From NCBI GenBank assembly GCA_003505715.1, contig DNXU01000416.1, forward strand, positions 1 to 5,946: 5,946 nucleotides of DNA, read 5' to 3'. Below the pieces are notes generated by a model. That model saw nothing but the letters and a program-made list of their open reading frames with translations. It was not told where the DNA came from and ran no database searches. The position numbers and the translations under genes were made by a program. This document shows positions 1 through 5,416 of this stretch, piece after piece (the stretch's first letter is position 1; the number at the start of each line of letters is the position of its first letter). Origin of the DNA: Cyanobacteria bacterium UBA8803. Lineage in GTDB: Bacteria; Cyanobacteriota; Cyanobacteriia; Cyanobacteriales; Coleofasciculaceae.

Positions 1-32
1 CTCCCCCTCAAAGTTGGGGGGGCGGGGGGGGG
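1..32. repeat. C/G-rich low-complexity tract at the window edge
   Basis: The window opens with a C-rich stretch, the bases CAAAGTTG, then seven G, one C and nine G. The C-run and G-run with CAAAGTTG between them form an imperfect palindrome. From memory, similar C-run/AAAGTT/G-run sequences are common between genes in filamentous cyanobacteria. The following gene's frame is open through the tract and would read as a glycine run, which is unlike the family. The tract may therefore mark where an intergenic repeat cut the gene, or an assembly edge. Confidence 0.45.
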
Positions 33-47
33 CAGAGAGTTGGGCCT

Positions 48-2033
48 GTGTGTCTGCGTCCCGGCATTGGCTCGGAGGCACTCAAGTCAGCACCTCGACA
101 ACCGAAGGAGATACTCGATCCCAGTGGCAGACGACTGATTGTGCTGATTACAGACTGTGTTGCTACCTACTGGCAAAGTAAGGCATTAATAAAGACTTTG
201 AAGTTATGGTCACAGCATAGTCCTGTTGCTATCGCTCAGGTGTTACCCGAATGGCTGTGGGTGCGGACGGCAATCCGAGGTTTTGAGCCAGTGCAGCTAA
301 CGGCATTGGAGCCTGGGGTGCCTAATAGTCAGTTGGTTATCGATTGGAGTGGGGTGTGGCAGGCCCAGTCAGATGGGAAAGCTAGCCTATGCGTGCCGAT
401 TTTACCGCTAGAACCGGACTCGGTGCAGACTTGGAGCCAAATGCTGATGGGGCAAAGTGATGCTCCAGGGTATTGGGTGCGATCGTTTCCGACTAAGTCA
501 GAATCATCAGAACCAGCATCATTGTCTCCAGAACAGCGCGTCGAGCGGTTTCAGGTGATGTCATCTCCTATAGCACAACGGTTGATGGGTTTGGTGGCAG
601 CATCCCCTGTAATTACGCTGCCCGTGATTCGACTAATTCAGGAAACTCTGTTGCCTAAGTCCCAGCAGATGAATGTGGCAGAGGTACTACTAGGCGGTTT
701 ATTAGAACCCATCGAGCCACCCCAACTGGGGGCAAATCCCGATGAGGTTGAGTATCACTTTGGGGATGAGGCGATTCGCGATCGGTTGCTGGCAGAAACA
801 CCCGTCACGGACACGGTGCGGGTTTTATCGAAATTCATAGAGCGTCAGTTTGATAAGTCGCTAGATGAGTTTGTGGCAGAGTTACTAATTTGGAGCCAGA
901 GCGAGGATGCGAAATTAGCAAAAAAAGCTCGTCCTTTTGCTACCGTGACAGCAGCCGTATTGAAGCGGAAGGGGGGGAAGTATGGGGAATTTGTCGAGCT
1001 AATAGAGCATCAGTATGGGAGTTCTCCCCAACCTCCCTTAGAAAATACAGTCTCATTTCCACCTTTGCAAGAGTTTGAGTATCAAACAGCGAGGATAGTA
1101 TTTGAGGAGGAAGAGGCACTTCAGCCCTTTGAGTTTGAGATGGCTACGGTAGAAGTGCAGCGCAAATTGATTCGTAGCCAGTTTCAAGTCGTCATCAAGC
1201 GGGAACGAAGGCAAGCTTGGGGTTATGTCGAACGGCTGAGTGAGACGGTGGAACTGGAGATGATGGCAATCTCAGCAGGACGGTTCCGCATGGGTTCACC
1301 CGAGAAGGAGTCACAACGGTATAAGGATGAAAGTCCCCAGCATCAAGTAAGTGTACCCGCGTTCTTCATGGGTAAGTATCCGGTCACACAAGCGCAGTGG
1401 CGAGTGATTGCAGGCTTGCCCCAAGTGGCACGAGAGCTAGATCTAGATCCCGATCCTTCAGAGTTCAAGGGAGAGAATCACCCTTCGATAAACTCAGGGC
1501 AACGCCCCGTTGAGAACGTCTCTTGGTACGATGCGACAGAGTTTTGTGCGCGACTTTCGGAGTTAACGGTAAAGCCATACCGCTTACCGAGTGAAGCCGA
1601 GTGGGAATATGCCTGTCGTGCTGGAACAACAACACCGTTTCACTTTGGAGAACTCATTACCCCAGACTTGGCCAACTACGATTGGAATAGCACTTATGGC
1701 TTTGTTGAGGTGACAAAGCAAAAATCTTTTGAAAGAACGACGCCTGTAGGTCATTTGGGCGTAGCCAATGCGTTTGGACTCTATGATATGCACGGTAATG
1801 TCTGGGAATGGTGTGAGGATCATTGGCATCGTAATTATGAGGGAGCGCCGAAGGACGGCAGTGCTTGGATAGAGGCTGAAGCAGAAGAAGATGCAAGTCG
1901 TGTCCTGCGAGGCGGTTCGTGGCACGACTTTCCTAAGGATTGCCGTTCTGCTTCTCGCAGCAACGACCTTGCGGAGTTTCACAACTACGACATCGGTTTT
2001 CGTGTTTTGTATAGTGGGCAGAGGACTCTGTAA
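48..2033 (+). CDS. SAV_2336-type N-terminal module fused to an FGE-like C-type-lectin domain, 5' partial, DGR target
   Basis: A 661-residue reading frame from GTG 48. The frame is open to the left edge, there is no Shine-Dalgarno, and this GTG sits inside a conserved stretch (LRPGIGSEA...PKEILDPSGRRL). The real N-terminus is therefore probably upstream or lost. Residues about 20-150 match the SAV_2336-type module of cyanobacterial and actinobacterial proteins (GRRLIVLITDCV, VAIAQVLPEWLW, LEPGVPNSQL). A helical region follows (about 163-325; RVERFQVMSSPIAQRLMG, LPVIRLIQETLLP), then an acidic linker. An FGE-sulfatase domain spans about 401-656: RMGSP 414-418, [10 protein letters not shown] 442-451, RPVENVSW 486-493, [16 protein letters not shown] 511-526, [10 protein letters not shown] 579-588, RVLRGGSW 618-625. 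Of the two active-site cysteines of true FGE, the one just after GGSW/Y is Asp here, so sulfatase-activating oxidase activity is unlikely and a ligand-binding lectin role is more likely. The last ~37 codons form a variable region. In the family the N-terminal module is thought to belong to NTPase-linked conflict systems (inference). The family assignment is from memory. Confidence 0.88.
   Translation: MCLRPGIGSEALKSAPRQPKEILDPSGRRLIVLITDCVATYWQSKALIKTLKLWSQHSPVAIAQVLPEWLWVRTAIRGFEPVQLTALEPGVPNSQLVIDWSGVWQAQSDGKASLCVPILPLEPDSVQTWSQMLMGQSDAPGYWVRSFPTKSESSEPASLSPEQRVERFQVMSSPIAQRLMGLVAASPVITLPVIRLIQETLLPKSQQMNVAEVLLGGLLEPIEPPQLGANPDEVEYHFGDEAIRDRLLAETPVTDTVRVLSKFIERQFDKSLDEFVAELLIWSQSEDAKLAKKARPFATVTAAVLKRKGGKYGEFVELIEHQYGSSPQPPLENTVSFPPLQEFEYQTARIVFEEEEALQPFEFEMATVEVQRKLIRSQFQVVIKRERRQAWGYVERLSETVELEMMAISAGRFRMGSPEKESQRYKDESPQHQVSVPAFFMGKYPVTQAQWRVIAGLPQVARELDLDPDPSEFKGENHPSINSGQRPVENVSWYDATEFCARLSELTVKPYRLPSEAEWEYACRAGTTTPFHFGELITPDLANYDWNSTYGFVEVTKQKSFERTTPVGHLGVANAFGLYDMHGNVWEWCEDHWHRNYEGAPKDGSAWIEAEAEEDASRVLRGGSWHDFPKDCRSASRSNDLAEFHNYDIGFRVLYSGQRTL
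1920..2033 (+). other. Putative DGR variable region 1 (VR1), C-terminus of the first FGE protein
   Basis: Starts at the Trp codon of the conserved RGGSW motif and ends at the stop. Codons 1923-1991 align without gaps to 2916-2984 of the second gene. Thirteen of 23 codons differ, by 21 bases, all at codon positions 1 or 2, and every third base is identical. Most variable codons end in C or T, as expected if the template had AAC or AAT there. Invariant blocks (CRSA, AEF, GFRV) alternate with variable ones, as on a C-type-lectin binding face. VR1 reads HDFPKD after GGSW. Retroelement origin is inference; no template or reverse transcriptase is in the window. Confidence 0.75.
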
Positions 2034-2064
2034 CCCTCTACCCTCTTGCTCTTTTGCCCTTTTC
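2034..2064 (+). repeat. Pyrimidine-rich 3' flank of VR1, shared with VR2
   Basis: Directly after the stop comes an almost purely pyrimidine stretch ending in TTTTGCCCTTTTC (2052-2064). The same 13 bases lie at the same distance (18 bases after the stop codon) behind the second variable region. AGGACTCTG plus the stop codon is also identical in both. Homology of the two copies thus runs through the stop into non-coding DNA. That would suit an initiation-of-mutagenic-homing flank, but could simply be left from tandem duplication. Confidence 0.5.
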
Positions 2065-2086
2065 CCTGTATAATCTATTCACTTTT

Positions 2087-2101
2087 GCCGCTAAAAGCGG
2101 C
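2087..2101. other. Short hairpin downstream of VR1
   Basis: GCCGCT, loop AAA, AGCGGC: a perfect 6-bp GC-rich stem about 54 bases after the first gene's stop. Hairpins shortly downstream of variable regions are a known feature of DGR target sites, where they aid homing. The same structure could also serve as a weak terminator, but no proper T-run follows at once (CTCGAAATTTTT). No equivalent was seen behind the second copy. Confidence 0.4.
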
Positions 2102-2140
2102 TCGAAATTTTTAGAGGAAAATCGACGCAACCTAAAAGGA

Positions 2141-2146
2141 TATAAT
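2141..2146 (+). promoter_or_regulatory. Candidate -10 box for the second FGE gene
   Basis: A perfect TATAAT about 56 bases before ATG 2202. No good -35 hexamer lies 16-18 bases upstream. A second TATAAT lies at 2069-2074, with a poor TTGCTC 17 bases before it. Either could drive the second gene separately from the first. The region is AT-rich, so chance matches are likely. Confidence 0.3.
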
Positions 2147-2201
2147 ATCATTTCCGATTGATTAATCATAATCATTAGTGGGATCTACGACTTTTCATCC
2201 C

Positions 2202-3029
2202 ATGCGACTCATCATTCAGCGAGACAATTGCAAAGCCAAATATTACCCCGAAGATTTGGGTAACGGTGTCACGCTAGATATGGTACTCATTCCAGGGGGA
2301 ACATTCCTGATGGGTTCACCAGAGGATGAGCCAGAGCGAAGCAATAGTGAAGGTTCACAGCACGAGGTAACGGTGCCCTCATTTTTCATAGGTAAGTATC
2401 CTGTGACCCAAGCCCAGTGGCAAACGGTTGTTGCCCTACCCAAGGTAAACCAAAACTTAGAGCCTGACCCGTCAAGGTTCAAAGGAGGCGATCGCCCCGT
2501 TGAAAATGTCTCCTGGCACGATGCCACAGAATTTTGTCGTCGCCTTGCCCACAAGACGGGTAGGCCATATCGTCTCCCCAGTGAAGCAGAGTGGGAGTAT
2601 GCCTGTCGTGCTGGAACCACCACACCGTTTTACTTTGGCGAGACCATCACAACCGGGCTAGCCAACTATAACGGTACTGACAATAAGTATGGCTCTTATG
2701 GTCGTGGGCCTAAGGGGATTTACCGTAAAGAAACGACCCCTGTTGGCAGTTTTCCTGCTAATGCCTTTGGACTCTATGATATGCACGGCAATGTCTGGGA
2801 ATGGTGTAAAGATCATTGGCATTCTAATTATGAGGGAGCGCCAAAGGATGGTAGTCCTTGGATAGACACTGAAGCAGAAGAAGATGCAAGTCGTGTTCTG
2901 CGGGGCGGTTCGTGGTTCTTCGGTCCTAGGTATTGCCGTTCTGCTTGTCGCTTCAACCTCTATGCGGAGTTTCGCTTCGGCAACGCTAGGGGTTTTCGTG
3001 TTGTGTGTAGTGTGCCGAGGACTCTGTAA
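2202..3029 (+). CDS. FGE-like (formylglycine-generating-enzyme family) C-type-lectin protein, second DGR target
   Basis: A 275-residue protein from ATG 2202. GTG 2178 would add eight residues; TAA at 2169 closes the frame above. Neither start has a Shine-Dalgarno; the ATG is preferred because related proteins begin near this LIIQR segment. Numbered from the ATG, it is almost entirely one FGE-sulfatase domain: a cyanobacterial lead-in ([21 protein letters not shown], about 13-33), LMGSP at 36-40, [10 protein letters not shown] at 64-73, RPVENVSW at 98-105, [16 protein letters not shown] at 123-138, [10 protein letters not shown] at 192-201 and RVLRGGSW at 231-238. No signal peptide or membrane segment. 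As in its neighbour, the residue where true FGE has its first active-site cysteine is Phe, so it probably binds a ligand or protein and does not oxidise cysteine. It is a tandem paralogue of the upstream gene: about 90% of bases match over 1770-1922 against 2763-2915, mostly with synonymous changes. The last ~38 codons then diverge sharply in amino acids. Confidence 0.88.
   Translation: MRLIIQRDNCKAKYYPEDLGNGVTLDMVLIPGGTFLMGSPEDEPERSNSEGSQHEVTVPSFFIGKYPVTQAQWQTVVALPKVNQNLEPDPSRFKGGDRPVENVSWHDATEFCRRLAHKTGRPYRLPSEAEWEYACRAGTTTPFYFGETITTGLANYNGTDNKYGSYGRGPKGIYRKETTPVGSFPANAFGLYDMHGNVWEWCKDHWHSNYEGAPKDGSPWIDTEAEEDASRVLRGGSWFFGPRYCRSACRFNLYAEFRFGNARGFRVVCSVPRTL
2913..3029 (+). other. Putative DGR variable region 2 (VR2), C-terminus of the second FGE protein
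   Basis: The counterpart of VR1. After RGGSW it reads FFGPRY where VR1 reads HDFPKD, and after CRSA it reads CRFNLY where VR1 reads SRSNDL. Third codon positions match VR1 throughout 2916-2984. It has one extra codon: GCT AGG before GGT TTT CGT, where VR1 has ATC. The two copies may therefore come from different templates, or one has a 3-base indel. Many variable codons are TTC or TAT, consistent with heavy A-to-T change from AAC or AAT. Retroelement origin is inferred. Confidence 0.75.
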
Positions 3030-3060
3030 CACTTTTCCCTCTGACCCTTTTGCCCTTTTC
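3030..3060 (+). repeat. Pyrimidine-rich 3' flank of VR2, shared with VR1
   Basis: Matches the flank behind VR1, with TTTTGCCCTTTTC at 3048-3060 in the same register from the stop codon. From here to 3208 no gene, terminator or strong structure was seen, apart from one HIP1 site at 3200-3207. The two convergent transcription units meet in this gap. Confidence 0.5.
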
Positions 3061-3208
3061 TCTTTTACCTTTCAACTGGCTATAATTTTGTTTTCTATCT
3101 CAAGGTTCAGCGAGTTGAACAAACTTGTCTGTTTGAATTCTCACCTATCCCAGCGCTTATCTGGTTCCTTCAAAGTGATTACTACAAGCCAACAACTAAG
3201 CGATCGCA

Positions 3209-3682
3209 TCAACTACCCCCAAGTGCTTGAATCTCTACTTCCTGTTCAACCTCTAATTCTATTTGAGCTTCGACAAATGGCGCATAAATCGGGATATTAG
3301 CTGCAACAGCTTCAAAACTAACAACTAAAGAGTATGGTGCTGTAGCATCTGGATCGTTGTTCCAACCTTCATGTCCAACCACTGCTATGCAGAAAGCTTC
3401 TGTTAGTTCAAATGATTTGACAACAGTCCAATCTTTTTGAATAGTTCCGGCACTTCTAGATACATCCTTAATTTTCCCATGATTATTTTGTTTACCTAGC
3501 ATCCACTTAAAAATACTTTCTCCTTTCTCGCTATCCTCTGGAGCTTCATATTTCTCCAAAGTTCTTCCCAGAAATCGCTCTGGATCTTCTCGTCTTTTAC
3601 TACAATCCCAATCGAGCCAGGTTGATAAATATTTTTCTTCGATTCCGTCTCGTTCTACGAGGTTGAGCTTTGTAGAAAAGAG
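3209..3682 (-). pseudogene. C-terminal remnant of an IetS-type subtilisin-like (S8) protease
   Basis: The frame is open for 157 codons from 3682 down to the TGA at 3209. Coherent coding starts well before the only late start candidate (TTG 3559): WLDWDCSKRREDPERF is encoded upstream of it, and TAA at 3683-3685 closes the frame. The C-terminal part (HGKIKDVSRSAGTIQKDW, FCIAVVGHEGW, DPDATAPYSLVVSFEAV) matches the C-terminal beta-rich domain of the S8 peptidases that follow AAA ATPases in IetAS operons (recognised from memory). Such proteases are normally about 600-850 residues. The Asp, His and Ser catalytic motifs are nowhere in the window, so the catalytic domain was deleted and the product cannot be a protease. 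It lies downstream of an IetA-like ATPase on the same strand, where ietS is expected. A short expressed remnant from TTG 3559 cannot be excluded. Confidence 0.7.
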
Positions 3683-3688
3683 TTACTT

Positions 3689-3913
3689 CTAGCATTCTTC
3701 ATAGGTTGAATCACGCTTATTAAGCCAATTATTAACTCGTTTAGCAAATTGCTCATTACTTTCATTAGATTTACGCTTTGGATAATCCGATAGCTTCACC
3801 TTAGTGCCTACACAAGCAATTCCTATATCAACAGTGTATATATCCTCATCTTTAACTCGATCCCAATGAGCTAATAATTCAGGCGAGAGGATATATTCTG
3901 GTCTTTTTACCAT
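3689..3913 (-). CDS. Small protein of unknown function between the IetA-like ATPase and the protease remnant
   Basis: 74 residues, from an ATG preceded by a good Shine-Dalgarno (AGGAG, 6 bases before the start). It begins 30 bases after the ATPase stop codon, so it is probably co-translated with it. I do not recognise the family. It is soluble-looking, charged and without a membrane segment. Residues 24-43 (EDIYTVDIGIACVGTKVKLS) look like beta strands; the C-terminal part (SNEQFAKRVNNWLNKRD) looks helical and loosely resembles the E-x-F-x-x-R-I/V-N segment found in IetS-type proteins. It ends TAG AAG TAA and is in the same frame as the following protease remnant. It could thus be an independent gene, or the start of a gene fused to that remnant by a deletion and then closed by stop codons. 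Confidence 0.6.
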   Translation of the reverse strand: MVKRPEYILSPELLAHWDRVKDEDIYTVDIGIACVGTKVKLSDYPKRKSNESNEQFAKRVNNWLNKRDSTYEEC

Positions 3914-3943
3914 TTAGTTCTCCTAACAAGCAAATGACTGATT

Positions 3944-4975
3944 CTAATAAATCTTAATTTCTGCAATGGCTTCTTCCAAATGTTCCTGAATTACTAACTC
4001 TTCTCGTTCAAGAATCGCTCGTTTAGCAGCATCTTGTGCTACTCGCACGGCTTGAGCCGCTGAGAAACCACTCATCTGTTTAATAATCCCCGACCATTCG
4101 ATAGAGCCAACTCCAATTGTTTCTAGAGTCTGCCTTAGTATAAATTCTAACTCCTTTTCCCCCGGTAGCGGTACTTCAATCAAGTCATCAAACCTTCTCC
4201 AAAGCGCGGTATCTAGAGCCTTGTTCAGGTTCGTTGCCGCTACTAAAAGGCCAGAAGAAGAATCATACTCGTCTAGGATTTGGAGAAACGTGTTAACTAC
4301 TCTTTTGATTTCTCCTACTTCCTGATTATCCTCCCGTGACTTAGCAATAGAGTCGCATTCATCCAGAAACAATAAACATGGTTCGGCGATCGCTTTATCA
4401 AACACTAGCCTTAAATTACTTGCAGTTTCACCTAAAAAAGACGATACCATGGCATCAAAACGAACTTTAACCAGAGTTAAACCTGTGTTCCAAGCTAAAC
4501 GTTCTGCTCCCAAAGTTTTTCCACAACCTGGAGAACCATATAGAAGAATTTTTTGTCTATAGCGCAAGCCATGATGAGCTAGTCTATCTCTTGCTGCATA
4601 CTCGCGCTCAATCCTCTGGAAACGTTTTTCAATGTTCGGCGGTAGTACCATATGATGCCGTAACTTTTCTCTTGGTATAAGACTAACTAGGGGAACATTG
4701 AATCGCTTACTTGTGGGTAGTTCACTGAGAGCCTGTAAGTTCTCTGATTTAGATATAGCTAATTTAGTGACGTTAGAAGTATTAGAAACTGGTTTGCTGT
4801 GGTTAGCGGAATTCTCTTTCTTACTCTTCTTAGTAATATTCTCTAACTGATCGGCTAGGAGAGTGTGTCCCTTCCTACGCTCTTCCTCTATAACTAGGTA
4901 TGCGAGTTTGTCAATCGCCTCTGTGTCCGAACTGGCGATCGCTCTAAATAATCTTTTGAGAAGCTCTCCTTTCAT
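3944..4975 (-). CDS. ietA: AAA+ ATPase, IetA-like (ATPase partner of a subtilisin-type protease)
   Basis: A 343-residue protein from ATG with an upstream purine-rich GAGAGGGG. Residues 1-50 form a charged helical N-domain, 51-90 a polar linker, and the AAA+ core spans about 105-320. Visible motifs: Walker A GSPGCGKT 147-154, pore-loop-like SFLGET 179-184, Walker B LLFLDE 201-206, sensor 1 VAATN 245-249, arginine finger in ALWRRFDD (Arg260/261), and a sensor-2 helix GFSAAQAVRVAQ 303-314. All key residues are present, so it should bind and hydrolyse ATP, probably as a cytoplasmic hexamer. The architecture and length match IetA of IetAS systems, where an ATPase and an S8 protease together give phage defence and toxin-antitoxin-like plasmid behaviour. 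Here the protease is only a remnant, so the system should be non-functional, or the ATPase may act with another partner. Base composition is AT-richer than in the FGE genes, suggesting separate origin. Other FtsH- or 26S-like AAA roles are less likely. The gene symbol is by family resemblance only. Confidence 0.85.
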   Translation of the reverse strand: MKGELLKRLFRAIASSDTEAIDKLAYLVIEEERRKGHTLLADQLENITKKSKKENSANHSKPVSNTSNVTKLAISKSENLQALSELPTSKRFNVPLVSLIPREKLRHHMVLPPNIEKRFQRIEREYAARDRLAHHGLRYRQKILLYGSPGCGKTLGAERLAWNTGLTLVKVRFDAMVSSFLGETASNLRLVFDKAIAEPCLLFLDECDSIAKSREDNQEVGEIKRVVNTFLQILDEYDSSSGLLVAATNLNKALDTALWRRFDDLIEVPLPGEKELEFILRQTLETIGVGSIEWSGIIKQMSGFSAAQAVRVAQDAAKRAILEREELVIQEHLEEAIAEIKIY

Positions 4976-5013
4976 AGCCCCTCTCAGTATAAGGGAAGTA
5001 ATATCCTATCGTT

Positions 5014-5033
5014 ATTATAGTACATATATACTA
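5014..5033 (-). promoter_or_regulatory. Candidate -10 box and operator-like palindrome for the IetA-like operon
   Basis: Read on the minus strand, TATAAT (5014-5019) lies 38 bases before the ATPase start codon. It overlaps a 16-base near-palindrome at 5018-5033 (TAGTA, central AT-rich bases, TACTA; one mismatched pair). No convincing -35 box is present. A palindrome over a -10 box would suit a repressor site, but the region is very AT-rich and chance is a real possibility. Confidence 0.35.
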
Positions 5034-5101
5034 ATGTGCTGTTTCAGAAATTACCAATTATCCAAAATTACGTAAATAAGTCTTCCTGTTCAGGAGTTCC
5101 C

Positions 5102-5153
5102 GTTCGGACTTCGGCGTGATCTCACCGTCGCAGCCTCACGCCGAAGTCCGAAC
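5102..5153. repeat. Perfect 18-bp inverted repeat (palindromic intergenic element)
   Basis: The arm GTTCGGACTTCGGCGTGA (5102-5119) is followed, after a 16-base spacer, by its exact reverse complement at 5136-5153. The arms are GC-rich in AT-rich surroundings. No T-run follows on either side, so it does not look like an ordinary intrinsic terminator. It is better explained as a dispersed palindromic repeat of the REP or MITE kind, or a hairpin from a deleted element. It lies between the ATPase promoter and a gene remnant. Confidence 0.75.
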
Positions 5154-5198
5154 CGCGCTCAGTCGAGTCGCACAAGCCTGTTAAAAGTTCCCTGTTCC

Positions 5199-5394
5199 CT
5201 ATTCAAGTTTGACAAATTTACCATCTTGAACTTGAATTAAAGCATCAGAGCGTTCTTTTTGAACGACGAATTGCCGCTCGCCTGTGCTATTTTTGTAACT
5301 CTAGATTATCAGTCTGGACGATAAATCTCACCGAATCGTCACTTCTAACCGTATTTAATAAAGTCTCTTTGATATCCTCTAATATCGAAATAAC
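5199..5394 (-). pseudogene. Frameshifted C-terminal remnant of an unidentified gene
   Basis: On the minus strand two frames join into one coherent protein end. The first, from 5394, reads ILEDIKETLLNTVRSDD and then VRFIVQTDNLELQ, and stops at TAG 5287-5289. The second picks up at NSTGERQFVVQKERSDALIQ and ends VKLE at TAG 5199-5201. The switch falls in a run of five A (plus-strand T 5290-5294); one A fewer restores a single frame (Q-N-S-T-G-E-R). There is no start codon at the upstream end, so the 5' part is gone, ending almost at the next gene's ribosome binding site. I do not recognise the family. A sequencing error in the homopolymer would give the same picture for the frameshift, but not for the missing start. 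Confidence 0.5.
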
Positions 5395-5416
5395 GCAGCG
5401 AGTGAGGGGGAAGTAG

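Larger units (their letters stand above)
4976..5416. other. Intergenic region with remnants and palindromes between divergent genes
   Basis: 441 bases without an intact gene. From the left it holds the presumed promoter of the ATPase operon (minus strand), a small palindrome TCCTG-TT-CAGGA at 5084-5095, a perfect 18-bp inverted repeat, a two-unit heptamer repeat (TTCCCTG, TTCCCTA) at 5188-5201 and a frameshifted C-terminal coding remnant. It ends with the Shine-Dalgarno (AGGGGGAAG) of the 146-residue gene. The pattern suggests repeated rearrangement. Confidence 0.6.

Noticed and set aside
890..1078. 62-codon plus-strand ORF inside the first gene
   Set aside because: Out-of-frame shadow of a clearly coding region.
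1584..1982. 132-codon minus-strand ORF opposite the FGE domain, with a counterpart at 2658-3032
   Set aside because: Both are antisense shadows of the two paralogous FGE domains; their similarity to each other follows from the sense-strand duplication, and the sense frame has all the recognisable motifs.
2243..2623. 126-codon minus-strand ORF
   Set aside because: Antisense to the conserved FGE core of the second gene, with no ribosome binding site and no family resemblance.
2916..2990. Divergence of the two FGE C-termini as plain paralogue drift
   Set aside because: Drift would change third positions at least as often as first and second; here none of 23 third positions differ while 13 codons change amino acid.
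3100..3140. Possible hairpin CAAAC...GTTTG between the convergent units
   Set aside because: Only a 5-bp AT-rich stem with no following T-run; not distinguishable from chance.
2884..3300. 138-codon plus-strand ORF overlapping the second FGE gene and running into the protease remnant
   Set aside because: Its first half is an out-of-frame reading of VR2, with a counterpart in the first gene at 1891-2073; its second half crosses non-coding DNA and the antisense of the remnant.
4863..5075. 70-codon plus-strand ORF
   Set aside because: Mostly antisense to the N-terminal region of the IetA-like ATPase, with no Shine-Dalgarno and low-complexity composition.
5102..5153. Intrinsic terminator
   Set aside because: The stem is long and perfect but has a 16-base loop and no T-run on either side, so a repeat element is a better description.
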